Assembly (NCBI RefSeq): GCF_000425645.1
Contig: NZ_KE384430.1
Coordinates: 1,165,492-1,229,491, forward strand
Source: Gaetbulibacter saemankumensis DSM 17032
GTDB taxonomy: Bacteria > Bacteroidota > Bacteroidia > Flavobacteriales > Flavobacteriaceae
Direction: 5' to 3'
DNA length: 64,000 nt
A program made the position numbers and the translations under genes. Below, piece after piece: positions 8,945 to 18,026 of this stretch (positions are counted from its first letter, which is position 1; each line of letters starts with the position of its first letter). The notes under the pieces are model-generated. The model saw only the letters and a program-made list of their open reading frames with translations, did no database searches and was not told the DNA's origin.

Positions 8945-9358
8945 ATGAAACAAGTATTCCATAAAATATGGGCCTGCCTTATGGCTTTTATAGTGCTGTT
9001 TTCTACCATGTCTTTTGTGGTAGATATGCATTATTGTGGGGATACTTTGGTGGATACAGCTATATTTCAAAAGGCCGAAACCTGTGGCATGGATATGCCG
9101 GATATTCCTTCGGAAACCTGTGTGGTTACTAAAAAGAACTGTTGCACAGATAAGCAGTTGCTGGTTGATGGTCAGGAAGAATTACAATCTGTCCCAGATC
9201 AATTGATGCTGGTGCAACAATGGTTTGTAACCTCATTTGTTTATGCGTATATGGGGCTTTTTGAGGCTCCTGATAATGAGCTAGATGCTTATCAATATTA
9301 CTCACCGCCAACGGTCGTCAAGGATATATACAAGATTGACGAAACCTATTTAATTTGA
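8945..9358 (+). CDS. HYC_CC_PP family protein, metal-efflux associated
   Basis: 137 residues. An N-terminal hydrophobic segment (about 8-26) is followed by the three marks that name this Bacteroidota family: His-Tyr-Cys at 29-31, a Cys pair at 66-67 (NCC) and a Pro pair at 121-122 (YYSPP). Extra Cys and Met residues (CGMDMP) suggest periplasmic metal binding. It sits directly upstream of a CusA-like pump, the usual neighbourhood for the family, so a role in copper or other heavy-metal handling is likely. The biochemical function is not established as far as I know. Confidence 0.85.
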   Translation: MKQVFHKIWACLMAFIVLFSTMSFVVDMHYCGDTLVDTAIFQKAETCGMDMPDIPSETCVVTKKNCCTDKQLLVDGQEELQSVPDQLMLVQQWFVTSFVYAYMGLFEAPDNELDAYQYYSPPTVVKDIYKIDETYLI

Positions 9359-9464
9359 TTTTTTAAACATTAACCTTCTTATTCTATAGCCAGAGCTTTA
9401 GGATAATGTTTCGTATACGATATGTTATGCATATCTATTGTTTATTGTTTAAAATCAAATTATC

Positions 9465-12400
9465 ATGCTCAATAAAAGCATTAAATTTCTAATAGAAAAC
9501 AAACTTGTTGCAGTGTTGTGTCTCCTGCTTTTTGTAGGCTGGGGTACTATAAATGCACCTTTTAACTGGAAGTTGCCAGGGTTGCCAAATCACCCTGTAG
9601 CTGTTGATGCCATTCCTGATATTGGCGAAAACCAACAGATTGTATTTACTAAATGGGATGGGCAGTCGCCACAGGATGTTGAAGATCAGATTACCTATCC
9701 GTTAACTACTTCTTTATTGGGAATTCCTGGTGTTAAAACCATTCGTAGTTCTTCTATGTTTGGGGTATCCAGTATTTATGTCATCTTTGAAGAAGGTGTC
9801 GAATTTTACTGGAGCCGAAGTCGTATTCTAGAAAAACTAAACGCTCTACCCAGTGGACTCTTACCTGAGAATGTACAACCTACATTAGGGCCCGATGCTA
9901 CAGGGCTTGGGCAAATATACTGGTACACCTTGGAAGGTCGCGATGAAGCAGGTAACGTTACCGGTGGTTGGGATTTGCAAGAGTTAAGAAGTATTCAGGA
10001 TTATTATGTGAAATACGGACTGGCATCGGCTAAAGGAGTGAGTGAAGTGGCTTCAATAGGTGGTTTTGTTCAGGAATATCAGGTGGATGTGAATCCCGAA
10101 CTGTTGCGCCAGTATAATATTTCTTTGCAGCAGGTTGTAAAAGCTGTTAAGGAAAGTAACAAGGAAATTGGAGCGCAGACCATAGAAATTAATCAGGTAG
10201 AATACCTGGTGCGAGGTCTGGGTTATGTGAAGTCTATCGCCGATATCGAGAATGCCGTTGTTACTTCCGAAAACTTTACAGCCATCCGCATCAAAGATAT
10301 AGCGACCGTTTCTTTAGGGCCTGCTCCCAGACGTGGGTTGCTCGATAAGGAAGGTGCCGAAGTTGTGGGAGGTGTGGTTGTGTCTCGTTTTGGAGCTAAC
10401 CCCATGGAGGTTATTAATAATGTAAAAGATAAAATTACAGAGTTAAGTACGGGCCTACCTTCTAAAGTTTTAAGCGACGGCCGTAAATCGCAGCTTACTA
10501 TTGTGCCCTTTTACGACCGTACTGAACTTATTCAGGAAACACTAGGAACCTTAAACGAAGCGCTTACTTTAGAAATATTAATTACCATTCTCGTTGTAGT
10601 TGTGATGATGTACAATCTGCGTTCGGCAATTCTTATTTCAGGTTTATTGCCAGTCGCTGTTTTAATGGTGTTTATAGCCATGAAACTCTTTGGCGTCGAT
10701 GCCAACATTGTGGCTCTCTCGGGTATTGCTATTGCAATTGGTACCATGGTCGATGTGGGGGTGATCCTATCGGAAAACATCATCAGGCATCTTGATGATA
10801 ACAATGATAGCGCTTCAGAAGCAAAACTCCCGATTAATACCGTAGTCTATAATGCTACAGCCGAGGTGTCAGGCGCAATTGTTACGGCGGTCATGACCAC
10901 TATTATTAGTTTTATACCTGTATTCACTATGATTGGTGCCGAGGGTAAATTATTTCGTCCTCTGGCCTTTACTAAAACCTTTGCCTTAACGGCATCCATT
11001 ATCGTGGCCTTGTTTATTATTCCCCCTTTTGCAGCCTTTGTATTTAAAAGAAAATCGCTTAAAGGGAAATGGATTACAAGTTTGAATATACTTTTTATCG
11101 TACTAGGGTTGCTGGGTATGGTTTTAGGATACTATCTGGGACTTTTACTGGTAGGCTTCGGAATAGCAGCTATTTTAAAGCAGCAAAACCGACTTAGCGA
11201 TAAGCAATACAACCTGGTTAATGTTGGTATGTCGGTTATAGCTATAGTTAGTCTATTAACGGAATACTGGCGTCCGCTTGGTGTTGGTAAAAGTTTGTTT
11301 TTAAATCTGTTATTTGTAGCTGTTGTTTGTTTTGGTCTGCTGAGTGTATTCACCATATTCCGCAAGTATTATACTCGCATATTAGCCTGGTGTCTGGCTA
11401 ATAAGTTACTCTTTTTAGTATTGCCAACAGGCTTGTTAATAGCTGGTTTTGTTATTATGAAACAAACAGGGAAGGAGTTTATGCCAGCACTAAATGAAGG
11501 TTCCTTTTTACTCATGCCAACGTCTATGCCTCACGCCGGCGTAGAAGAAAACAAAAGAGTTTTACAGCAACTGGATATGGCTGTTGCCAGCATTCCTGAA
11601 ATAAAAACAGTGGTTGGTAAAGCGGGACGTGTGGAATCGGCACTGGATCCTGCGCCTTTATCAATGTATGAAAATGTGATTCTTTATAAGCCAGAATACC
11701 AGTTAAATGAAGAAGGGGTGCGTCAGCGCTTTAAGGTGAATGATGCCGGTGAATATGTATTGCGTAATGGCAGAAGTCTGGCGGCTAAACCTTTTGAAGC
11801 CTGGGAAAGTATAGATATTGAGAAGGAGTTAATTCCAGACAATGATGGGGAGTTTTACCGCAATTGGCGTCCTGAAATTAAATCACCGGATGATATCTGG
11901 AACGCTATAGTTGAAGCAACAAAATTGCCGGGGGTAACATCGGCGCCCAAGCTACAACCCATAGAAACCCGTTTAGTAATGTTACAAACCGGGATGCGTG
12001 CACCTATGGGAATTAAGATTAAAGGACAGCATTTAAAACAGATTGAAGCCTTTGGTATGAAACTGGAGTCTATTCTAAAAAATGCGGAAGGTGTTAAAAA
12101 AGAGGCTGTTTTTACCGATAGAATTGTAGGGAAACCCTATATGTTAATCGATATAAACCGTGAACACATGGCACGCTATGGCATTAGTGTTAAAAAGGTT
12201 CAGGATATATTACAGGTGGCTATTGGCGGTATGCCTATCACGCAAACTGTGGAAGGACGTGAGCGTTTCGGTGTGCGTGTGCGCTATCCGAGAGCTTTAC
12301 GAGAAAATCCTACCGATTTAAGTCAGATTTACATACCTGTAGAAAATGGTAGTCCGGTACCCTTAAGCGAATTGGCAGATATTCGATATGAACAGGGACC

Positions 12401-13190
12401 TCAGGTAATAAAAAGTGAAGATACCTTCTTGGTAGGCTATGTGCTGTTTGATAAACTGGATGGTTATGCTGAAGTGAATGTGGTAGAAAATGCGCAGGCG
12501 CTCATTCAAAAGCATGTTGATGCTGGAGACTTGGAGTTGCCAAAGGGTATAAGTTACCAGTTTACGGGTAATTATGAGAATCAGATACGTGCAGAAAAAA
12601 CGTTGTCGCTGGTAGTACCTTTAGCATTACTTATCATTTTCCTGATTTTGTATTTTCAATTCCGATCGGTGGGTACTTCCTTAATGGTGTTTACCGGAAT
12701 AGCAGTCGCTTTCGCGGGAGGTTTTATCATGATTTGGTTGTATGGTCAGGACTGGTTTTTAAATATCTCCTTTTTTGGTGAAAATTTAAGAGATTTATTT
12801 CAGATGCATCCTATCAACTTAAGCGTTGCGGTATGGGTCGGTTTTATTGCCCTATTTGGTATTGCTACTGATGATGGTGTAGTCATGGCAACCTATTTAA
12901 CACAGACTTTTAAACGTAATACACCTACTTCTACTAAGGCAATTCGGGCTTCTATTATCGAAGCGGGAGAGAAGCGTATACGTCCATGTTTAATGACAAC
13001 GGCTACCACTATACTGGCTTTATTGCCAGTACTAACTTCTACAGGTCGAGGGAGTGATATCATGATTCCTATGGCGATTCCAAGCTTTGGAGGTATGCTT
13101 ATCGCATTAATAACCTTGTTTGTTGTTCCTGTATTATACAGCTGGAAAGCCGAAATTCAACTTAATAAAAGAGCAGATGAAACAGTTTAG
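9465..13190 (+). CDS. CusA/CzcA-type heavy-metal efflux RND pump
   Basis: 1241 residues, inner-membrane proton-driven pump. The sequence shows the first membrane helix and PFNWK region, porter domains, the central helix motif GIAIAIGTMVDVGVI (TM4), an AIVTAVMTT block, and the second-half motif FGIATDDGVVMATYL. Methionine-rich porter segments (LMPTSMPHAG) fit Cu/Ag transport. It is roughly 200 residues longer than E. coli CusA. Much of the excess lies at about residues 535-633, where about four additional hydrophobic segments follow the usual TM6. It is co-directional with TolC (14-base overlap) and adaptor genes. Confidence 0.92.
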   Translation: MLNKSIKFLIENKLVAVLCLLLFVGWGTINAPFNWKLPGLPNHPVAVDAIPDIGENQQIVFTKWDGQSPQDVEDQITYPLTTSLLGIPGVKTIRSSSMFGVSSIYVIFEEGVEFYWSRSRILEKLNALPSGLLPENVQPTLGPDATGLGQIYWYTLEGRDEAGNVTGGWDLQELRSIQDYYVKYGLASAKGVSEVASIGGFVQEYQVDVNPELLRQYNISLQQVVKAVKESNKEIGAQTIEINQVEYLVRGLGYVKSIADIENAVVTSENFTAIRIKDIATVSLGPAPRRGLLDKEGAEVVGGVVVSRFGANPMEVINNVKDKITELSTGLPSKVLSDGRKSQLTIVPFYDRTELIQETLGTLNEALTLEILITILVVVVMMYNLRSAILISGLLPVAVLMVFIAMKLFGVDANIVALSGIAIAIGTMVDVGVILSENIIRHLDDNNDSASEAKLPINTVVYNATAEVSGAIVTAVMTTIISFIPVFTMIGAEGKLFRPLAFTKTFALTASIIVALFIIPPFAAFVFKRKSLKGKWITSLNILFIVLGLLGMVLGYYLGLLLVGFGIAAILKQQNRLSDKQYNLVNVGMSVIAIVSLLTEYWRPLGVGKSLFLNLLFVAVVCFGLLSVFTIFRKYYTRILAWCLANKLLFLVLPTGLLIAGFVIMKQTGKEFMPALNEGSFLLMPTSMPHAGVEENKRVLQQLDMAVASIPEIKTVVGKAGRVESALDPAPLSMYENVILYKPEYQLNEEGVRQRFKVNDAGEYVLRNGRSLAAKPFEAWESIDIEKELIPDNDGEFYRNWRPEIKSPDDIWNAIVEATKLPGVTSAPKLQPIETRLVMLQTGMRAPMGIKIKGQHLKQIEAFGMKLESILKNAEGVKKEAVFTDRIVGKPYMLIDINREHMARYGISVKKVQDILQVAIGGMPITQTVEGRERFGVRVRYPRALRENPTDLSQIYIPVENGSPVPLSELADIRYEQGPQVIKSEDTFLVGYVLFDKLDGYAEVNVVENAQALIQKHVDAGDLELPKGISYQFTGNYENQIRAEKTLSLVVPLALLIIFLILYFQFRSVGTSLMVFTGIAVAFAGGFIMIWLYGQDWFLNISFFGENLRDLFQMHPINLSVAVWVGFIALFGIATDDGVVMATYLTQTFKRNTPTSTKAIRASIIEAGEKRIRPCLMTTATTILALLPVLTSTGRGSDIMIPMAIPSFGGMLIALITLFVVPVLYSWKAEIQLNKRADETV

Positions 13191-14412
13191 AATTACAACT
13201 AAAATAGTGATGGTGCTGCTATTTAGTACGATAGTATCGCTAGCCCAGGCCCAGGAGCTGGAGTTTTTTATGAATGAAGCTGTAGCTAACAATCTAGAAA
13301 TAAAGAAGTTTGAGGCTCAGTATCAACAGGCATCAGAGAAAACAAACGAGGTGCAAAGTATTCCAAATACAGAATTTGGGTTGGGGTACTTTGTGAGTGA
13401 GCCAGAAACCCGAACAGGTGCACAACGCTTTAAAGTGTCTGCAAAGCAAATGCTGCCATGGTTTGGAAGCATTACCGCAAGGGAAAACTATGTGGGTGCC
13501 ATAGCCGATGCTAAGTATGTTGATATAGTAATTGCCAAACGGAAGCTAATTGCCAGTGTTGCCCAGTCATACTACCGTTTACAGACTCTTAGGTCTAAAC
13601 AGCAAGTTTTAAGATCGAATATAGAACTTCTGGAAATTTATGAAACGCTGGCACTTAATGCGGTTGAAACCGGGAAAGCCTCGGCAGTTGATGTGTTGCG
13701 TTTACAAATGCGTCAAAATAATTTAGTGCAATTACAAGAAGTTTTAGAGCAGCAGTTTCTGGCGGAACAAAGTGAAATGAATGCACTTTTAAACCGCGAT
13801 AAATCTATAGGTATTAGCTTAGAGACGACTTTAGATATGCCTTTGGAAGCATTAGAAATTTCTACGGAAAACTTAAGTGTGCATCCTGAGTTAACCCGAT
13901 ACGATAAGTTGTACGAATCGGTGGAGCAATCCGAGTTACTTAATCAAAAAGAGCGCAGCCCGATGATTGGTTTTGGAGTTGACTTTGTAAATGTAGAAAA
14001 GCGCCCGGGCATGGATTTTATAGATAATGGGAAAGATATCTTTATGCCTATGCTATCCTTATCTATTCCTATTTTTAATAAATCTTATAATTCAAAAAGT
14101 AAGCAAAATGCCTTACAGCAGGAAGCAATTAATTATGAGAAGGAAACAAGGCATAATCGCTTGCAGACGTTATTGGATAAAGCCATTACCGAAAAAACTT
14201 CGGCGCAAATACAATACAGAACTCAGGCTGAAAATTTAATGCAGGCAAAAGATGCCGAAACCATACTTATGAAAAATTACGAATCGGGCACCCTTAATTT
14301 TGGAGATGTGCTGGATATTCAGGAGTTGCAACTGCAATTCGAAATGGATCAGGTAGAAGCTGTTAAAAACTATTACATACAATCGAGTATTATTAATTAT
14401 TTAACCTCGTAA
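13177..14412 (+). CDS. TolC-family outer-membrane protein (CusC-like)
   Basis: 411 residues from the ATG at 13177; the open frame extends back to 13120 but that would place 19 unlikely residues before the signal peptide (MKQFRITTK...AQAQ). The body shows the OEP repeat, with long helices rich in Gln, Glu and Leu and the turn FGLGYF/PMIGFGVDF. There is no lipobox. The start lies 14 bases inside the end of the pump gene, indicating translational coupling. It should provide the outer-membrane duct of the metal exporter. Confidence 0.88.
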   Translation: MKQFRITTKIVMVLLFSTIVSLAQAQELEFFMNEAVANNLEIKKFEAQYQQASEKTNEVQSIPNTEFGLGYFVSEPETRTGAQRFKVSAKQMLPWFGSITARENYVGAIADAKYVDIVIAKRKLIASVAQSYYRLQTLRSKQQVLRSNIELLEIYETLALNAVETGKASAVDVLRLQMRQNNLVQLQEVLEQQFLAEQSEMNALLNRDKSIGISLETTLDMPLEALEISTENLSVHPELTRYDKLYESVEQSELLNQKERSPMIGFGVDFVNVEKRPGMDFIDNGKDIFMPMLSLSIPIFNKSYNSKSKQNALQQEAINYEKETRHNRLQTLLDKAITEKTSAQIQYRTQAENLMQAKDAETILMKNYESGTLNFGDVLDIQELQLQFEMDQVEAVKNYYIQSSIINYLTS

Positions 14413-14448
14413 AGAATTAAGGGAGTACAATCTTTCAAAAATAGAATT

Positions 14449-16137
14449 ATGAAAAAATATAGTATTTATATCGGCATATTAATCTTGGGTGTGTTACTGG
14501 GCTTGTTGTTCGACTCATCGCACACCTCTGAAAATCATAGCGAAAATGAAGCAACTCAGGATGCGGTTAGCTATTACACCTGTTCTATGCATCCTAGTGT
14601 ACGTCAGACCGAACCTGGAGATTGCCCTATATGTGGTATGGAATTAATTCCTGCCGAAGAAGGCAGTGATGGATTATTACCAGAACAGTTTAAGCTTAGT
14701 AAAAATGCCATGGCCTTAGCGAATATTCAAACAACCATGGTTGGAGAGCCCATAGGAACTTCTGGTAAGATGATGCTTTCGGGGCGTATCGTTGAAAATG
14801 AATCGACAAATCAAACCGAGGTGAGTTATGTTTCGGGACGTATCGAGCAATTGACCGTAAATTATGTTGGCGAAAAGGTTCAAAAAGGACAATTGGTGGC
14901 CAAAATCTATTCTCCTGAATTATATGCGGCTCAGCAGGAATTATTAACAGCTGCGACTTTGAAGGTATCGCAGCCGGCCCTTTATCAGGCTGTTAGAAAT
15001 AAACTGAAACTCTGGAAATTATCGGAGGCTCAGATCGATAAGATTGAATCTTCTGGGGAAGTGGAGTCGGCTTTGTCTATTTACGCGACCATATCCGGAA
15101 CGGTAACAGAAAAATTAGTGAATCAAGGCGATTATATTAAACAGGGACAGCCGCTGTTTAAGATTGCGAATTTACAGTCGGTATGGGCAAATTTTGATGT
15201 CTACGAAAATCAGATAGACCAGCTTAAAACCGGACAATTAGTTCAGGTGTATACTAAAGCGTTTGGAGATAAAGTTTTTGAAGGCCGTATTGATTTTATC
15301 GATCCCGTATTAAACAATAAAACCCGTACTGTAAACTTAAGAGTGGTTTTAAATAATACAAAAGGCTTATTGAAACCAGGGATGTTTGTAAGCACTTCGA
15401 TAAAAAAGGCGACTAAGGAAGCTAACGAGCTAATAGTCATACCTGCGTCTAGTGTGTTATGGACTGGAGAAGAGTCGGTTGTGTATTTAAAAGTGAAACC
15501 AGATGAACCAGTATTTGAAATGAAGCGTATTATACTAGGAAGTCGTATTGGTGATGCTTTCGAAGTTCTTGACGGAGTGTCTGTAGGGGATGAAATTGTT
15601 ACTAATGGTACTTTTACGGTAGATGCGGCTGCGCAGCTTCAGGGGAAAAAGTCAATGATGAACACGGGCAACGAGCCAATATCGGAAACCCCTAAAATTA
15701 GCGTTTCCAAAGTGTTTCAAAAGGAGTTTTCAGAAGCCTTGGAGGCTTATTTGGTGCTTAAAGATGCTTTTGTAGCTAGTGATGCAGTAACTATTTCAAA
15801 AACGGCAGATGAATTGCTTAAGACGTTACAAGCAATCACTCAAGTTGAGGTGGCTGATGCGAAACCTTATGTCGATGCGAGTATAGAACAAATAAAGCAG
15901 ATTGCAGAGGCTGAGGATTTAGCTCTGCAGCGGGAGCACTTTGTTAGTTTAAATGAGCATATGATTCTGATTACTCAACATATGCATCATTTAAATAAGC
16001 CATTATATGTGCAGAAATGTCCAATGGCTAATAATAACAAAGGAGCCTCCTGGTTAAGTGCAGAACAAGAAATAAGAAACCCCTATTTTGGAGACGCCAT
16101 GTTAAAATGTGGAGAAGTAATACAAACGATAAAATAA
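14449..16137 (+). CDS. CusB-like RND adaptor with heavy-metal-binding domain and DUF3347 tail
   Basis: 562 residues in three parts. After the N-terminal membrane segment (about 4-22), residues 43-68 form a small heavy-metal-binding domain: YYTCSMHPS, then CPICGMEL, with Cys45, Met47, His48, Cys59, Cys62 and Met64. The middle (about 110-400) is a periplasmic adaptor with barrel-sandwich, helical hairpin and beta-barrel. The last about 140 residues match the DUF3347 type, rich in His and Met (MILITQHMHHLNK, YVQKCPMANNNKGASWLS), suggesting a second metal site. The family moves Cu(I)/Ag(I) to the RND pump. Confidence 0.88.
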   Translation: MKKYSIYIGILILGVLLGLLFDSSHTSENHSENEATQDAVSYYTCSMHPSVRQTEPGDCPICGMELIPAEEGSDGLLPEQFKLSKNAMALANIQTTMVGEPIGTSGKMMLSGRIVENESTNQTEVSYVSGRIEQLTVNYVGEKVQKGQLVAKIYSPELYAAQQELLTAATLKVSQPALYQAVRNKLKLWKLSEAQIDKIESSGEVESALSIYATISGTVTEKLVNQGDYIKQGQPLFKIANLQSVWANFDVYENQIDQLKTGQLVQVYTKAFGDKVFEGRIDFIDPVLNNKTRTVNLRVVLNNTKGLLKPGMFVSTSIKKATKEANELIVIPASSVLWTGEESVVYLKVKPDEPVFEMKRIILGSRIGDAFEVLDGVSVGDEIVTNGTFTVDAAAQLQGKKSMMNTGNEPISETPKISVSKVFQKEFSEALEAYLVLKDAFVASDAVTISKTADELLKTLQAITQVEVADAKPYVDASIEQIKQIAEAEDLALQREHFVSLNEHMILITQHMHHLNKPLYVQKCPMANNNKGASWLSAEQEIRNPYFGDAMLKCGEVIQTIK

Positions 16138-16148
16138 AAATTAAAATC

Positions 16149-16550
16149 ATGAAACAAGTATTTTTAAGTGTAGCCATTGTAATGGCTATGGGATTAACAA
16201 GTTGTAAAAATGAAGCAAAACAATCGAATGAGGCTACAGCTGAAGTAGCGGTGTCTTCAGAATTAACTCAGGTAACCTTTGGGGTACGAGGTAACTGTGG
16301 CATGTGTAAAAAAACTATTGAAACGGCGGCGAATGCTGTGGATGGTGTTGAAAAGGCTGTTTGGGATGTTGATAAAAAACAAATAGCTGTGGCCTTTGAT
16401 GCTTCGAAAACTAATATGAAGACCGTACACGAAGCCATTGCAGCTTCAGGTTATGATACGGATAAATTTAGTGGAAGCGAAACGGCTTATGAAAATTTGC
16501 CAGGATGCTGCCAATACGACCATAGCATGGAAATGGCTGTTACCAAATAA
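16149..16550 (+). CDS. Heavy-metal-associated (HMA) domain lipoprotein
   Basis: 133 residues from the ATG at 16149; the frame is open 14 codons further back into the adaptor gene but the signal peptide starts here. The lipobox GLTSC lipidates Cys19. An HMA fold follows: VRGNCGMCKKTIE with the metal-binding CxxC at residues 50-53, then the usual VDGVEKAVWDVDKKQIAVAF strand pattern. A C-terminal PGCCQYDHSME adds two Cys and a His. The CxxC form GNCGMC matches metallochaperones. It closes the metal efflux cluster and is probably a periplasmic copper donor. Confidence 0.88.
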   Translation: MKQVFLSVAIVMAMGLTSCKNEAKQSNEATAEVAVSSELTQVTFGVRGNCGMCKKTIETAANAVDGVEKAVWDVDKKQIAVAFDASKTNMKTVHEAIAASGYDTDKFSGSETAYENLPGCCQYDHSMEMAVTK

Positions 16551-16563
16551 TTTCGAAAAGGTA

Positions 16564-17253
16564 CTAATGCATAATGATTAACTTTTTTACCACAGTCTGA
16601 TGTTGTTTTGTGATTTTCATAAAATAAATACCTTGTGGTAAAGAAGTTATGTTAATGGTCGGTTGTTGTTTGGTAAGGTTATACGTTTTTAAAGCTTTGC
16701 CGCTTACATCAAATAACTCTACCTTAAAAGCGTCTTGAGTATTCCATTTAAAGTAGATGTTCTTTTTAGCTGGATTCGGATAGAATGTTAAGTTATTAAG
16801 TCCATTAGATTGATTAACATTTAAAGGCTCGGAAACCTCCTGTATAGGTTTGCCTGACCACGGACAAAAGTATTTTACCGTATTTACCCAGTAATTCGTG
16901 TTGAGTTCCACATCGGTATAAGGGCAACCATCACATACTTCGGTTGTAGAATCAGCCAGTTCCCATTGGTCAGGAATAAAGTGCCAGTTAAACCAGTAGG
17001 AGCCACTTTTGTTATGTCCGCCATTACCAAAATCAATAGGGCCGTTTATAAATTTACGTTCCTCAATAGGTTTGGCTATTTCAGCGAGCACGCTATTAAT
17101 TAAATCCGTATTGGAAGTGGCCGCAATAAAGCTATTATCTCTGGTTTCGTTATACCCACAGCTGGTATTAAATTCAAAATACCTAAGTGTTTGTGCCTGA
17201 GAATATAAGCCGATACAAAGAAGGATGCAAATTGAGAGTAAATGTTTTTTCAA
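16564..17253 (-). CDS. T9SS cargo with BP74-like N-terminal domain
   Basis: 229 residues. Signal peptide to about residue 21 (YSQAQ). Residues about 25-145 resemble the BP74-like domain known from Dictyostelium and bacterial proteins: a YFEF start, SFIAATSN, an RKFINGPIDFGN segment, WFNWHFIP, WELAD...EVCDGCP, and FCPWSGKPIQEV. The end (about 155-229) is a type A T9SS sorting domain (LTFYPNPAKK, LFDVSGKAL, LPQGIYFMKI). It would be exported through the outer membrane and attached or released. Role unknown. Convergent with the metal cluster, 13 bases apart. Confidence 0.75.
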   Translation of the reverse strand: MKKHLLSICILLCIGLYSQAQTLRYFEFNTSCGYNETRDNSFIAATSNTDLINSVLAEIAKPIEERKFINGPIDFGNGGHNKSGSYWFNWHFIPDQWELADSTTEVCDGCPYTDVELNTNYWVNTVKYFCPWSGKPIQEVSEPLNVNQSNGLNNLTFYPNPAKKNIYFKWNTQDAFKVELFDVSGKALKTYNLTKQQPTINITSLPQGIYFMKITKQHQTVVKKLIIMH

Positions 17254-17380
17254 TATAAAAGTATTTGGGTGTAATAAATTATTTTATGATATAAATACGT
17301 TTACGCATTATAACTTATATACGAAACAGAGTTAAGAAGCGGATAGCTCACATGTAATAATTTTGAAATATAATAAATAC

Positions 17381-17839
17381 TTAGTTTCTTAAAAGAATAT
17401 AGGCATTCAAAGAAGTGGCAATTAAAAGCCAGATGCCATATGGTAACAGTAAAAAGCTTTTCAGTTTAAGAAAGGGCAGATATTTAAAAAATAACAGCCA
17501 AACAAGAACCGTAAGACCGGTTATTATAGCAAGACCTCCTAATACTTGATGAAAATAAAAAAATGTTGGGTTCCAACTCACATTTAAAACCCACTGCAAG
17601 GCATATAACATAATGAGTGTTGTTTTGTGCTGTGTAACAGGCCATAAATAGGCCATGTAAATGCTAAAACAAATCATGATTCCTGTCCAGGCGGCACCAA
17701 AAACCCAGCCGGGTGGTGTCCATGGCGCTTTATTTAAATTAGCATACCAGTTAGACCCTACACCTTCACTGGTAAATAAACTACCTATAGCTAATGCTCC
17801 AAAATTTAAAATAAGGAATAAAATGAGTCTGTAAACCAT
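17381..17839 (-). CDS. tspO: TspO/MBR family protein
   Basis: 152 residues, five membrane helices. Diagnostic motifs are WYANLNKAPWTPPGWVFG near residues 32-49, AAWTGIM, QWVLNVSWNP near 82-91, and LPYGIWLLIATSLNAYI at the end. TspO proteins bind porphyrins and are linked to tetrapyrrole and stress responses in bacteria. It appears to be a single-gene unit. Confidence 0.92.
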   Translation of the reverse strand: MVYRLILFLILNFGALAIGSLFTSEGVGSNWYANLNKAPWTPPGWVFGAAWTGIMICFSIYMAYLWPVTQHKTTLIMLYALQWVLNVSWNPTFFYFHQVLGGLAIITGLTVLVWLLFFKYLPFLKLKSFLLLPYGIWLLIATSLNAYILLRN

Positions 17840-17963
17840 GAGAATAATGTTACTTGATAATGCTAATATATGAAGTTCTGTTTCAAGATTGCATTAATCT
17901 GTCAGTAAAAGTTAAATATATCCCCCCGAATTAACTGCCGTTTTTATCTTTATAAATAAAAAA

Positions 17964-18000
17964 TTGCTCCACAAGGGACAATTGAAGCCTCATGGAGCAA
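17964..18000 (-). terminator. Intrinsic terminator with the shared AGGCTTCAATTGTC loop
   Basis: Read on the minus strand, arms TTGCTCCA and TGGAGCAA enclose a 21-base loop and are followed by a T tract. It lies 26 bases after the stop of the 18027-18869 gene. The loop contains AGGCTTCAATTGTC, identical to the loop of the hairpin at 37736-37774. Confidence 0.75.
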
Positions 18001-18026
18001 AATTCAAATAATTATAGCGCTTTAGG

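Noticed and set aside
13120-13176. Upstream extension of the TolC-like gene into the pump gene
   Set aside because: The added residues do not form a signal peptide; the ATG at 13177 starts one.
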